DNA of 64,000 nt from assembly GCF_000301035.1 (NCBI RefSeq), contig NZ_JH932292.1:1416857-1480856 (forward strand). The letters are read 5' to 3'. Both the position numbers and the translations under genes were made by a program. Position 1 is the first letter of the stretch; the number at the start of each line of letters is the position of its first letter. Of this stretch, positions 8,261 to 16,701 are shown piece after piece. The DNA comes from Facklamia hominis CCUG 36813 (lineage in GTDB: Bacteria; Bacillota; Bacilli; Lactobacillales; Aerococcaceae). The notes under the pieces are model-generated. The model searched no databases and was not told the DNA's origin. It saw only the letters and a list, made by a program, of their open reading frames with translations.

Positions 8261-8912
8261 TGTCCCACCTATATCCTATTCCTCTTATTGTTTTTATATG
8301 ATTACCATAATCTCCAAGTTTAGATCTGAGTCTCTTTATGGTGACAGTTAATGTATTGTCATTTACCTCATAAAAATCATAACCCCAAACATAATCTAAA
8401 ATTCGCTCTCTTAGTAGATTTATATTTTGGTTTTCTAAAAGCATTTCCAATATAGCAAACTCTTTTAAGTTAAGGTCTAAATCTTTTCTATCTATCGAAG
8501 CTTGTTTTGATATAAGATCTAAAGATAAATTTTCAAAAGTCAGTTCGTTAACCTTTTTTATTTTTCTGCTAAATACATTGTCTATTCTCGCCTTTAAAAC
8601 AGGGAGAGAAAAAGGTTTTGTAATATAATCATCTGCTCCTTGGGAAAGACCTTTTATAACATATTCATCTTCATTTTTTACAGTAAGCATTATTACAGGA
8701 AGGTCAGAAAATTCTCTTAGCCACTTTAAAAAATTAAAGCCTGACCCATCTGGGAGATTAGCATCAAGAAGAATTAAATCAAAATCATTAAAATTAAGAT
8801 TTTCTGCCTGAGAAAGGTTGTTATAAATAATCGTTTCAATATTATGCTTGTTTAAGTAAGTTTTAACAGCAAAGGCAATTGTGCTGTCATCTTCAATCAT
8901 TAGTATTTTCAT
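8253..8912 (-). CDS. OmpR-family response regulator, module A
   Basis: About 219 residues from the preferred ATG at 8910-8912, which has GGAG 7-8 bases upstream; a longer frame to 8969 lacks a ribosome site. The receiver has the acidic pair EDD, phosphoacceptor region DLILLDANLPDGSG and YITKPFSLPVL, followed by a C-terminal winged helix (about 125-219) ending KTIRGIGYRWDN. It is predicted to activate the ABC genes of this module. It overlaps the XRE gene upstream by about 20 bases and the kinase gene downstream. Confidence 0.92.
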   Translation of the reverse strand: MKILMIEDDSTIAFAVKTYLNKHNIETIIYNNLSQAENLNFNDFDLILLDANLPDGSGFNFLKWLREFSDLPVIMLTVKNEDEYVIKGLSQGADDYITKPFSLPVLKARIDNVFSRKIKKVNELTFENLSLDLISKQASIDRKDLDLNLKEFAILEMLLENQNINLLRERILDYVWGYDFYEVNDNTLTVTIKRLRSKLGDYGNHIKTIRGIGYRWDNE

Positions 8913-9108
8913 TTCTATACTCCAATATTTCCGATATATCACATTTAAAATACCTACATATCCTACCAAGTATTTCCATACTCACATTCTCATCTCGTCC
9001 CATTTTAGCTATGGTATGAGGAGTTGTGTTTATGGCTTTTTGTAGGTCTAGTTTATTCATCTTTTCATCTATTAATTTTTTCCATAATTTATCATAGGAA
9101 AATCCCAT
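8893..9108 (-). CDS. XRE-family regulator heading module A
   Basis: A small Cro-like repressor with sequence MGFSYDKLWKKLIDEK, then HTH KLDLQKAINTTPHTIAKM and the tail ENVSMEILGRICRYFKCD. The ATG at 9106-9108 is chosen because AGGTGG lies 5 bases upstream; the in-frame TTG at 9118-9120 overlaps that ribosome site. The 3' end overlaps the response-regulator start, tying it to the same transcript. Relatives of this short family are widespread beside peptide-resistance genes. It may tune the module independently of the kinase. Confidence 0.85.
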   Translation of the reverse strand: MGFSYDKLWKKLIDEKMNKLDLQKAINTTPHTIAKMGRDENVSMEILGRICRYFKCDISEILEYRNENTND

Positions 9109-9227
9109 AATCCACCTCAAATTAATCTTCTACTTTGTGCAGTATTTCTATAATATTATACCACGTTTATAAGTAAATTAATCTAAATCCATTAAACAAG
9201 CCGACTTTTAGAATAGGTTATATTATC

Positions 9228-9343
9228 CGGTACCGGTACTGGGGCGGGACTAAAAATCTGAAAACGTCCTATAATTAGGTGGATTTATTGGTATTAGAAA
9301 AATTGAATGCAATATTTTGAATGGTTTTGGATATATCGCACGT
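9228..9343 (+). repeat. Long dispersed direct repeat, copy 2
   Basis: Almost identical to 2562-2679. After it the sequence resumes the downstream context of copy 1 (AGAAGAATGGGAATA) but lacks the roughly 100 bases between. It is therefore a shortened copy of the same larger unit. Confidence 0.85.
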
Positions 9344-9504
9344 TTGGAAAAGAAGAATGGGAATAGTCGCAAAATTTTCTAAAATGGCTTAATTACAAGC
9401 TATAAAGAGAATGAAAAAAGGCTACTGGTACTCAAATGGTACTGGAAGTAAAAAAGAATAAATTGAATAATAGTTTCAAGTGGTTTACATTTGGACAAAA
9501 AATT

Positions 9505-9534
9505 AGACCGTAGTTAAAAGCTGCGGTCTTTTTG
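9505..9534 (+). terminator. Hairpin terminator
   Basis: AGACCGTAG (9505-9513) pairs with CTGCGGTCT (9521-9529), followed by five Ts. It terminates the remnant that ends at about 9461. Confidence 0.75.
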
Positions 9535-9861
9535 TATAGATATATTTTACATAATTTAGCGAACAAATAATAATACGACAATAAAATGTCGATTTGAGTG
9601 TTGATTTGAATAAGGCCGAAAAGAAAGTGATAGAGCTTTTAAGATAAAATCCGAATGTATAGCAAAACAAAGATAAAATAAGGTATAATAAAAAATAGAA
9701 ATAATTGGGATGGGTACAAAGTGACAATGAAACTTGATAATTAGTGATTTGGAATATATTATTTAACCATGAGATTAGCTTAGGAAGCATACGGTTCCCT
9801 GGCCATTTTTTTATGTTATATATAAGTAATAAAGATTAAACCAGGATAAGGAGGGAGTGTA

Positions 9862-10705
9862 TTGTCAAAAATTAAAAAAGAAAAAATTTCTGCTAAAGGC
9901 TTTGATATTGAGGTTTATACAGAAGATTTTAAAAATGACTATATAAGTCTTACTGATATAGCAAAATATAAAAACAAGGAAGAACCTAATGTAGTTGTTT
10001 CAAATTGGATACGAAACTATAATACAATAGAATATCTTGGCATTTGGGAGCAGTTAAATAATCCAGATTTTAACCCCCTCGAATTCGAGGGGTATTTAAA
10101 AGAGGCAGGTAGTAACGCTTTTACTTTATCACCTCAAAAATGGCAGAAAACCACTAATGCAGTAGGACTATTTGTAAAGTTAGGTAGATATGGCGGCACA
10201 TATGCTCATAAAGATATAGCTTTTAAATTTGCTTCATGGATATCTGCAGAATTTGAACTTTATATAATTAAAGATTATCAAAGACTTAAAGAAGATGAAA
10301 ACTCAAAATTATCATTAACTTGGAACCTGCATAGAGAAATATCAAAGATAAATTATAAAATTCATACAGATGCCATTAAAGAATATCTCCTAAAAGATTT
10401 GACCAACGAACAATTATCCTTTAAATATGCAAGTGAAGCGGATATGCTTAATGTAGCACTTTTTAATAAATAAAAGAGCAAAACAGTGGCGTGAAGAAAA
10501 TCCCGACTTAAAAGGAAATATGAGAGACTATGCAAGTCTTAACGAACTATTAGTACTTGCTAATATGGAATCCTACAATGCAATTCTAATTGAAAAAGGA
10601 TTAGAGCAAAGAGATAGAATGATTGAACTTAGAAATCTTGCGAAGACACAACTCTTATCTTTAGAAAAATTAAACCAATTAGATATTAAAAAACTACCTA
10701 ATTAA
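9862..10705 (+). pseudogene. KilA-N domain protein, frameshifted
   Basis: The first 203 codons (TTG start, strong AGGAGGG upstream) encode a KilA-N DNA-binding domain: DYISLTDIAKYKN, SNWIRNYNTIEYLGIWE, TTNAVGLFVKLGRYGGTYAHKDIA and FASWISAEF. The frame then stops near 10473. The normal continuation KQWREENPDLKGNMRDYAS resumes in another frame from about 10465 and runs to 10705. The shift falls in the short repeat AATAAATAAAA, so replication slippage is the likely cause. Intact relatives of about 280 residues are phage or accessory proteins of unclear role. The N-terminal part could still be made. Confidence 0.85.
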
Positions 10706-10725
10706 AATTATTATAGAGTTATTGT

Positions 10726-10815
10726 CTGGTACTGGGACGGGACTAAAAATTTGAAAACGTCCTATAATTAGATGGATTTGGTGATATTAGAATGTAATGT
10801 TTTTTAGGATTTTGG
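10726..10815 (+). repeat. Long dispersed direct repeat, copy 3 (diverged)
   Basis: Shares GACTAAAAAT, TGAAAACGTCCTATAATTAG and TGGATTT with copies 1 and 2 but has several substitutions and deletions. It lies between the frameshifted KilA-N gene and the pyrimidine genes, at the change from AT-rich island to backbone composition. Confidence 0.75.
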
Positions 10816-10984
10816 AAAGTATTCCAAATCCTCTCTTGACATTCTAGGTAAAGCTTCGTATCCTTAGATAAGAAATTAAGGGATCTTTAAACGTGTTCGA
10901 GAAACATGAAAGCTACCATATAAATATTGACGATAAATAGGTACTTTTTGCTAAGTTTATGGTCAGATGATTATGTCCTTTTAT

Positions 10985-11017
10985 GAACCTGCACACGTGT
11001 GTAGGTTCTTTCTTTTT
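10985..11017 (+). terminator. Terminator upstream of pyrF
   Basis: A 24-bp near-palindrome (GAACCTGCACAC with GTGTGTAGGTTC) is followed by TTTCTTTTT. It lies 29 bases before pyrF. It could be the attenuator hairpin of a pyr leader, but I could not find a convincing PyrR binding loop in the 10816-10984 sequence. It may instead end an upstream pyr operon now replaced by the island. Confidence 0.7.
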
Positions 11018-11045
11018 AATCGGAATTTGAGGAAGGATGGTAATA

Positions 11046-11777
11046 ATGGATCCGAAAAAGCCTATTATTGCGCTTGACTTTCAAGAAATGGATCAGTTAG
11101 AAGATTTTTTAAATCAATTTCAAGAACCGCTTAATGTCAAAATCGGTATGGAGCTCTATTACACTAGTGGAATAGCCATGATTCATGCTTTGAAAGACCG
11201 AGGGCATGAGATCTTCCTGGATCTCAAATTGCATGATATTCCGAATACGGTCAAGTGGGCCATGAAGTCACTAGCTAAGCAAGGTGTGGCCATGCTAAAT
11301 GTTCATGCGATGGGTGGGAGAGCCATGATGGAAGCGGCTCGTCAAGGAATTGATAAAGGGGTCAAAGCGGGTCAGGCCCGTCCTTTGTTACTGGCGGTGA
11401 CTCAGTTGACTTCAACGAGTTCGGAGCAGCTCCATGAAGAGCAGCTTGTTGAAGTTAGCATGGAAGAAAGTGTCAGTCATTTGGCCAAGCTCACCCAGAT
11501 GGCTCAGCTAGATGGTGTTGTATGTTCACCGCTAGAAGCTAAGGCGCTTAAGGCTCAATTTGGTTCGGAATTTATCACGGTTACACCGGGTATTCGATTG
11601 AATCAAGGCGGTGATGATCAAAAACGGACGGCCACCCCTTATGATGCCGCTTTGAATGGTTGTGATTATATAGTAGTCGGACGTCCGATTACACAAGCAT
11701 CTGATCCGGTTGAGGCTTATCATGCGATATTAGTGGATTGGCAAAGCGGATTAGCTGAAAAAAATAAAAATTTTTAA
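11046..11777 (+). CDS. pyrF: Orotidine 5'-phosphate decarboxylase
   Basis: About 243 residues; decarboxylates OMP to UMP, the last step of UMP synthesis. The catalytic Asp-Lys-Asp array is DLKLHD (about 59-64), and the phosphate-binding C-terminal blocks TPGIR and DYIVVGRPI are present. The ATG at 11046 is preferred because GAGGAAGGA (11029-11037) sits about 8 bases upstream; the ATG at 11037 overlaps that site. It is followed 16 bases later by pyrE, the preceding pathway step. Composition changes to backbone GC here, marking the island boundary just upstream. Confidence 0.97.
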   Translation: MDPKKPIIALDFQEMDQLEDFLNQFQEPLNVKIGMELYYTSGIAMIHALKDRGHEIFLDLKLHDIPNTVKWAMKSLAKQGVAMLNVHAMGGRAMMEAARQGIDKGVKAGQARPLLLAVTQLTSTSSEQLHEEQLVEVSMEESVSHLAKLTQMAQLDGVVCSPLEAKALKAQFGSEFITVTPGIRLNQGGDDQKRTATPYDAALNGCDYIVVGRPITQASDPVEAYHAILVDWQSGLAEKNKNF

Positions 11778-11793
11778 GATAGGAGAGAAGCGT

Positions 11794-12432
11794 ATGACCC
11801 CATCCGAACAAGCGGCACAGATCTTATTAGATATCAATGCTGTGTGCCTCAGTCCCCAGGCTCCTTTTACTTGGGCAAGCGGACTGAAGGCCCCCATTTA
11901 TACCGACAATCGTTTGATTATGTCTTATCCCGAGGAACGTCGAGTGATTGAAGGCTTATTAGCTCAAACGATACAGTCTCATTATCCACAAGCAACGGTG
12001 ATTGCAGGGACAGCAACAGCGGGTATTCCGCATGCAGCCTTTGTGGCTGCTGAGCTGAACTTACCCATGATCTATGTGAGGTCTTCTGCCAAGGATCATG
12101 GTAAAGGGCGTGCCATTGAAGGTGTCTTAAAAGCAAGTGATAAGGTTGTATTGATCGAAGACTTGATCTCAACGGGTCGCAGTGTTTTGAATGCAGCCCG
12201 TCAAATTCAATCTGAAGGAGCTCAAGTATTAGGCGTTGTAAGTATCTTTAATTATCAATTGGCCAGTGGGCAGAAAGCTTTCAAGGAAGCGGGAATCGAT
12301 TTTGTCTCCTTGACGGACTACACTCGCTTGGTTGAAATTGCGATGAAGCAAGCTGACTTAAAAGACTATCAAGCTTCATTGGCAGATTGGTATAAGGATC
12401 CTGAGGGGTGGAGCCAAGCTCATCAGGGTTAG
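11794..12432 (+). CDS. pyrE: Orotate phosphoribosyltransferase
   Basis: 212 residues; joins orotate to PRPP to make OMP, which pyrF then decarboxylates. The PRPP-binding loop VVLIEDLISTGRSV lies at about 117-130, and the substrate loop region YVRSSAKDHGKGRAIEG at about 95-111. The ribosome site AGGAGAG precedes the ATG. Gene order pyrF-pyrE is standard in Lactobacillales. The other pyr genes are not in this window, so the operon may have been split by the island to the left. Confidence 0.97.
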   Translation: MTPSEQAAQILLDINAVCLSPQAPFTWASGLKAPIYTDNRLIMSYPEERRVIEGLLAQTIQSHYPQATVIAGTATAGIPHAAFVAAELNLPMIYVRSSAKDHGKGRAIEGVLKASDKVVLIEDLISTGRSVLNAARQIQSEGAQVLGVVSIFNYQLASGQKAFKEAGIDFVSLTDYTRLVEIAMKQADLKDYQASLADWYKDPEGWSQAHQG

Positions 12433-12498
12433 TCAAGGCGATTTGTTGCTAAAAGAATTAATAAAGAATGACGAGAGCATTCATTAAGGAGCGAAAAA

Positions 12499-13767
12499 AT
12501 GGAAAAAATGAGTAGAAATGATCGACGCGCTTTAATCACAGCAATTGTGGGTTCAGGATTAGATGATTTGAATGTGATGTTTCTAGCCTTTTCAATGTCT
12601 AGTATTGTAAGTAGTCTGGGGATTTCACAAACTCAAGGAGGCTGGATTGCGACGATTACTAACTTCGGGATGTTAGTTGGAGGTTTGTTGTTTGGCGTCT
12701 TAGCTGATCGCTATAATAAGTACCGTGTTTTTAAATGGACGATAATGATCTTCTCCTTGTCTACAGCCATGATCTTTTTCACCCATAATATTTATTATCT
12801 TTACTTGATGCGTTTTATTGCTGGAATTGGTGTTGGCGGTGAATATGGGGTGGCTGTCGCTATCATGGCCGGGATCGTCGAACCGCATAAAATGGGACGG
12901 ATCTCAGCCTTAAATGGGATTGCAGGGCAAGTGGGGTCTATTTGTTCGGCCGTATTAGCTGGTTTTGTAGCGCCAATTTTTGGTTGGAGAGGCCTTTTCT
13001 TATTTGGATTGTTACCGATGATTTTAGTGGCTTATACACATTTTGCGGTGGATGAGTCAACAATTACCAATCGTTACGCTGCTAAGCGGTCTTCTTTACA
13101 TAAAGAAAAGCCAGCAATTAGTGAACTGTTTGCAACACCTGCTTTAGTCCATCAAACGATTGCCTTGATGGTGATGGCTACCGTTCAAATTGCAGGGTAT
13201 TTTGGCATGATGAATTGGTTGCCGAGTATTATGCAAGCCTCGCTAGGTTTGTCGGTTAAAAACTCTTCAACTTGGATGATCGCAACCATCGTTGGGATGT
13301 GTATCGGGATGTTAGTTTTTGGTCAAATTTTAGACCGCTTAGGGCCGCGCCTAGCCTACGGCCTCTTTCTCTTAATGTCTTCGGCTTCGGTCTATTTGTT
13401 CCAATTTGCGAATTCGGCGGTCACGATGATTATTGGCGGAATGATCGTTGGCTTCTTCGTTAATGGGATGTTCTCTGGTTATGGAGCCATGACAAGCCGC
13501 TTGTACTCCAGTCGAATTCACTCGATTGCCAATAATGTGATCTTGAATGTTGGTCGTGCGGTCGGCGGATTCTCATCGGTGATTATTGGGAAGATCTTAG
13601 ATAGTACTTCGGTATCAGTCGTCATGCTCTTCTTGGCGAGTTTGTATCTAATCAGCTTCATGGTGATGTTATCCTTGCCATACTTGCAAAAAGAGCGGTA
13701 TGACGCCTTATTATTGACGGATGGTGTCGAAGATAACTCGGTTGGTACAAATTCTTCACTAGCTTAA
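12499..13767 (+). CDS. MFS transporter (metabolite/H+ symporter type)
   Basis: 422 residues with about 12 membrane segments. The MFS motif between segments 2 and 3 is GVLADRYNKYRVFK. The segment-4/5 region MRFIAGIGVGGEYGVAVAIMA resembles the aromatic-acid and sugar/metabolite symporter families. It follows pyrE by 66 bases and ends at its own terminator, so it may be cotranscribed with pyrFE. A link to orotate or another pyrimidine precursor is possible but not shown by sequence. Confidence 0.85.
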   Translation: MEKMSRNDRRALITAIVGSGLDDLNVMFLAFSMSSIVSSLGISQTQGGWIATITNFGMLVGGLLFGVLADRYNKYRVFKWTIMIFSLSTAMIFFTHNIYYLYLMRFIAGIGVGGEYGVAVAIMAGIVEPHKMGRISALNGIAGQVGSICSAVLAGFVAPIFGWRGLFLFGLLPMILVAYTHFAVDESTITNRYAAKRSSLHKEKPAISELFATPALVHQTIALMVMATVQIAGYFGMMNWLPSIMQASLGLSVKNSSTWMIATIVGMCIGMLVFGQILDRLGPRLAYGLFLLMSSASVYLFQFANSAVTMIIGGMIVGFFVNGMFSGYGAMTSRLYSSRIHSIANNVILNVGRAVGGFSSVIIGKILDSTSVSVVMLFLASLYLISFMVMLSLPYLQKERYDALLLTDGVEDNSVGTNSSLA

Positions 13768-13786
13768 TAAAATAGGATCAAGGAAC

Positions 13787-13820
13787 AACACCCCAAGGTT
13801 AAACTTGGGGTGTTTTCTTT
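13787..13820 (+). terminator. Terminator of pyrF-pyrE-MFS unit
   Basis: A perfect 11-bp stem (AACACCCCAAG with CTTGGGGTGTT), 6-base loop and T-rich tail. Confidence 0.92.
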
Positions 13821-13927
13821 GTATCCTGTGTGGATATTTAGGGGCTTTTTGTCTAGTGGCCTGGTAGAGATTGGTGTATACTGATTATCAATCGATCATT
13901 AATTATGTATGAAGGGGGTTAATAGAC

Positions 13928-14191
13928 TTGGAATTATTAATTAGAGGACTAATGATTGGGCTATTTCTGGCAATCACCAATTATTCTATGAAATCCCATA
14001 GCAATCCTTGGGGACGGTGGCTCAGTCGTTTTCTGGTGATAGGGGTTTTCTTGTTGGCGGCAGGATCACTGAGTGCCTTTAGTCTGCTTGCGACTGAAGT
14101 AGCTCTTAAATGGCGGATGATGTATGGCCTATTAGCCGTGGCCCTGTGGGCTTATTTGATCCATCTGATCCGCATATATCGTAAAAAATAA
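13928..14191 (+). CDS. Small membrane protein, unknown
   Basis: 87 residues with three hydrophobic segments (about 1-20, 33-55, 62-82) and a basic C-terminus RIYRKK. The start is TTG at 13928, preceded by a purine-rich GAAGGGGG; an internal ATG at 13952 is the alternative. It is monocistronic, between two terminators or promoters. I do not recognise a family. Confidence 0.65.
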   Translation: MELLIRGLMIGLFLAITNYSMKSHSNPWGRWLSRFLVIGVFLLAAGSLSAFSLLATEVALKWRMMYGLLAVALWAYLIHLIRIYRKK

Positions 14192-14316
14192 ATCTGTCTA
14201 TCTATTTAGTTTGATCGCATCTTGAATAATTGACCCTTCAAATCTGAGTGTGTTTTCTTGTGGCTTCTAAGGTGAACGTGCTAAACTGAAACTATCACAA
14301 GCAAGGAGGGTTCTAC

Positions 14317-15162
14317 ATGCAAGCGAATTATGTGTTGAGTAATGATGTTAAGATTCCGTCGATTGCCTTTGGTACTTGGGAGTTGTCCGAAGGCGAGGTG
14401 GCTTACCAATCCGTCTTAAAGGCTTTGGAATATGGTTATCGCCACATTGACACCGCCCAAATCTATGGCAATGAAAAAAGTGTGGGCCAAGCCATTAAAG
14501 ATTCCAAAATTGATCGTCAGGCTATCTTCTTGACAACTAAGGTCTGGAATGACAAGGGAACCTATGAGGCAACCAAAGCGTCTATTGATGAATCCATGAC
14601 TAAGCTACAAGTGGATTACTTGGATCTGCTTTTGATTCATTGGCCAAACCCACAAGCCTTTCAAGCAAATGATGCTTGGATTGAACGTAACGCTCAAGTT
14701 TGGCGTGCGATGGAGGGATACTATCAAGCGGGTAAGATTCGTTCGATTGGGGTGTCTAACTTCTTGGAACATCATATCGAAGCCTTGAAGAAGACTGCCA
14801 CCGTTAAACCAATGGTCAATCAAATTAAGTTGTCACCAGGTTTGACGCAAGCCAAACTCGTTGACTACTGTAAGCGTGAAGGAATTGTTTTGGAGGCATA
14901 CAGTCCGCTCGGTCGCGGGGATGCATTCCACAATGAGACTTTAAAGGAGATGGCCGCTCGCTATGATGTGACTGTGGCTCAATTATGCTTACAATGGTCT
15001 TGGCAACATGGCTTCTTACCGCTACCTCGCTCTAAAACACCGGCTAATATCTTATCTAATATTGAGCGGCCTGAATTCACGATTGAGGCCGCAGATATGG
15101 AACGGCTCGATCAATTGGAGGATTTAGCGACCGCACCAGACCCTGATCATGCTAAGGAATAG
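14317..15162 (+). CDS. Aldo/keto reductase
   Basis: 281 residues, a complete NADPH-dependent (alpha/beta)8 barrel reductase. The catalytic tetrad is visible: Asp in HIDTAQ, Tyr in IYGNE, Lys in TTKVWN and His in LIHWPNP. The cofactor-binding C-terminal block LPRSKTPANILSNI is present. Closest in pattern to 2,5-diketo-D-gluconate reductase-like enzymes (AKR5). The physiological carbonyl substrate cannot be told from sequence. It is monocistronic, with AGGAGGG upstream and a terminator 23 bases downstream. Confidence 0.93.
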   Translation: MQANYVLSNDVKIPSIAFGTWELSEGEVAYQSVLKALEYGYRHIDTAQIYGNEKSVGQAIKDSKIDRQAIFLTTKVWNDKGTYEATKASIDESMTKLQVDYLDLLLIHWPNPQAFQANDAWIERNAQVWRAMEGYYQAGKIRSIGVSNFLEHHIEALKKTATVKPMVNQIKLSPGLTQAKLVDYCKREGIVLEAYSPLGRGDAFHNETLKEMAARYDVTVAQLCLQWSWQHGFLPLPRSKTPANILSNIERPEFTIEAADMERLDQLEDLATAPDPDHAKE

Positions 15163-15184
15163 TCTTAAAGGATTATTAATTGTG

Positions 15185-15223
15185 AAACGCTCGAGTCTAG
15201 AATGAAGGCTCGAGCGTTTTTGT
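15185..15223 (+). terminator. Terminator of aldo/keto reductase gene
   Basis: An 11-bp perfect stem (AAACGCTCGAG with CTCGAGCGTTT) followed by T-run. Confidence 0.92.
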
Positions 15224-15314
15224 TGGAGCAAGAATGGAGGGTAGATCATGTAAAAAAACTTTTATCGTTTTCATGTGACCTATGCTAAAATAAGATCAAA
15301 GGGGGGAGTCTTTT

Positions 15315-16649
15315 ATGATTAATGATTCTTTACGGTTTAAACAGCGATTGATGATCGCATCCATGCTCTTTGGCTTATTCTTTGGGGCAGGAAATATTAT
15401 TTTCCCAGTGTTTTTAGGGCAGCTTGCTGGAGACCAGGTGCTTTTAGCCAGCCTAGGGTTTAATTTAACAGCAGTCGGGTTACCTATGTTGGCCATTGCA
15501 GCGATGGCTGTGACTGAGAGTGAATCGGTCTACGAATTGAGTTTACGGGTTTCCAAGCCGTTTGCGGTGCTATTTACAGTCGCTTTGTATTTGATGATCG
15601 GTCCCTTATTTGCGATTCCACGTTTGGCGACAGTCTCTTATGAAGTAGGGGTCGCCTCTTGGGTTGATCAAATGGGGCTGAGTCAGACTTGGGGTCTGGC
15701 CGCATACTCGCTCCTCTTTTTTGGCGGTGCCTATCTTTTTTCACGCAAGTCGTCGAATTTAATTCAACTAATCGGTCAGTGGATGACCCCTTTGTTGATT
15801 CTCTTGTTGGCTCTCGTCTTTGTGCAAGCCTGTTTAAAGGGGAGTTTTGATTTTCCTAGTGGGACTTTAGATCATCCTTTAGCCAATTCTTTTATCAAAG
15901 GCTATGATACGATGGATGGTCTTGCAGGGTTGGCCTTTGGGATCGTGATTATTCGTTCTATCCGATCTCTCGGTTTAAAAAATCCTCACCGAATTAGTCA
16001 GGAAGTGCTCTTGAGTGGGGGACTGTGTGTATTGATGATGGGCTTGGTATATTTTGCCTTGATTCTCTTGGGTGCAGATAGCTTGAATTACAGTCAATTA
16101 GCCGCTAATGGTGGAGAGGCATTGCCTAGAATTGTGAGTCATTATTTTGGTTGGTTTGGACAGATTCTTCTGACCCTGATCGTCATTGTGGCTTGTTTTA
16201 AGACGACTCTCGGTTTGGTGGTTGCCTTTAGTCAAGCTTTTCAACAGATTTTTCCAGGAAGTAAGGGTTGGCTTTGGGCGGTCTTAGCCTGTTTAGTGCC
16301 AGGACTTTTAGCCAATGTGGGCTTGGATCGGATGATTGCCTTGACGACACCTTTCTTAATGTTGATTTATCCTTTAGCCATGGTCTTAATTCTTTTGGCC
16401 CTGTTGGCGAATCAGTGGGCCTCTAAGCGAGTCTATCAGATCTGTCTATGGGTGACAGCCTTCTTTGCGGTCTTTGATTTTATCAATCATTCACCGGCCT
16501 TTATAAAGCAATCGATTTGGGGCGCGGCGATGATTCGTTGGGCAAAACAGAATTTTCTCTTTTATCAGCTAGGATTGGCGTGGTTCTTGCCGGTTCTCTT
16601 ATCCTTAGGATTTTGTTTTATATTTAGAAAGCGGCTGGCTGATCAGTAG
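15315..16649 (+). CDS. brnQ: Branched-chain amino acid transporter
   Basis: 444 residues with about 12 membrane segments; a LIVCS-family Na+ or H+ symporter for Leu, Ile and Val. The N-terminal family block FGLFFGAGNIIFPVFLGQ is diagnostic. GGGGGGAG upstream serves the ATG. The gene is monocistronic and shares a bidirectional terminator with the convergent aspA gene. Confidence 0.93.
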   Translation: MINDSLRFKQRLMIASMLFGLFFGAGNIIFPVFLGQLAGDQVLLASLGFNLTAVGLPMLAIAAMAVTESESVYELSLRVSKPFAVLFTVALYLMIGPLFAIPRLATVSYEVGVASWVDQMGLSQTWGLAAYSLLFFGGAYLFSRKSSNLIQLIGQWMTPLLILLLALVFVQACLKGSFDFPSGTLDHPLANSFIKGYDTMDGLAGLAFGIVIIRSIRSLGLKNPHRISQEVLLSGGLCVLMMGLVYFALILLGADSLNYSQLAANGGEALPRIVSHYFGWFGQILLTLIVIVACFKTTLGLVVAFSQAFQQIFPGSKGWLWAVLACLVPGLLANVGLDRMIALTTPFLMLIYPLAMVLILLALLANQWASKRVYQICLWVTAFFAVFDFINHSPAFIKQSIWGAAMIRWAKQNFLFYQLGLAWFLPVLLSLGFCFIFRKRLADQ

Positions 16650-16650
16650 A

Positions 16651-16694
16651 CAAATAAAACAAGGAGCGACGAGAGTCAGCTCCTTGTTTATTTG
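16651..16694. terminator. Bidirectional terminator between brnQ and aspA
   Basis: A stem of about 16 bp formed by CAAATAAAACAAGGAGC (16651-16667) and the complement at 16679-16694, with A and T runs on both sides. It serves the two convergent genes. Confidence 0.88.
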
Positions 16695-16701
16695 CTTTTA
16701 A

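Larger units (their letters stand above)
9109..9861. other. Intergenic scar with repeat copy 2 and debris
   Basis: Contains repeat copy 2, a 16-codon frame at 9411-9461 ending KKGYWYSNGTGSKKE (probably the tail of a lost gene) and the terminator at 9505. I see no intact gene. A ribosome site AGGAGGG near 9849 belongs to the KilA-N gene. Confidence 0.5.

Noticed and set aside
2562-10815. Possible CRISPR array from the repeated blocks
   Set aside because: Three copies at kilobase spacing are not a CRISPR array; no short regularly spaced repeats and no cas genes were seen.
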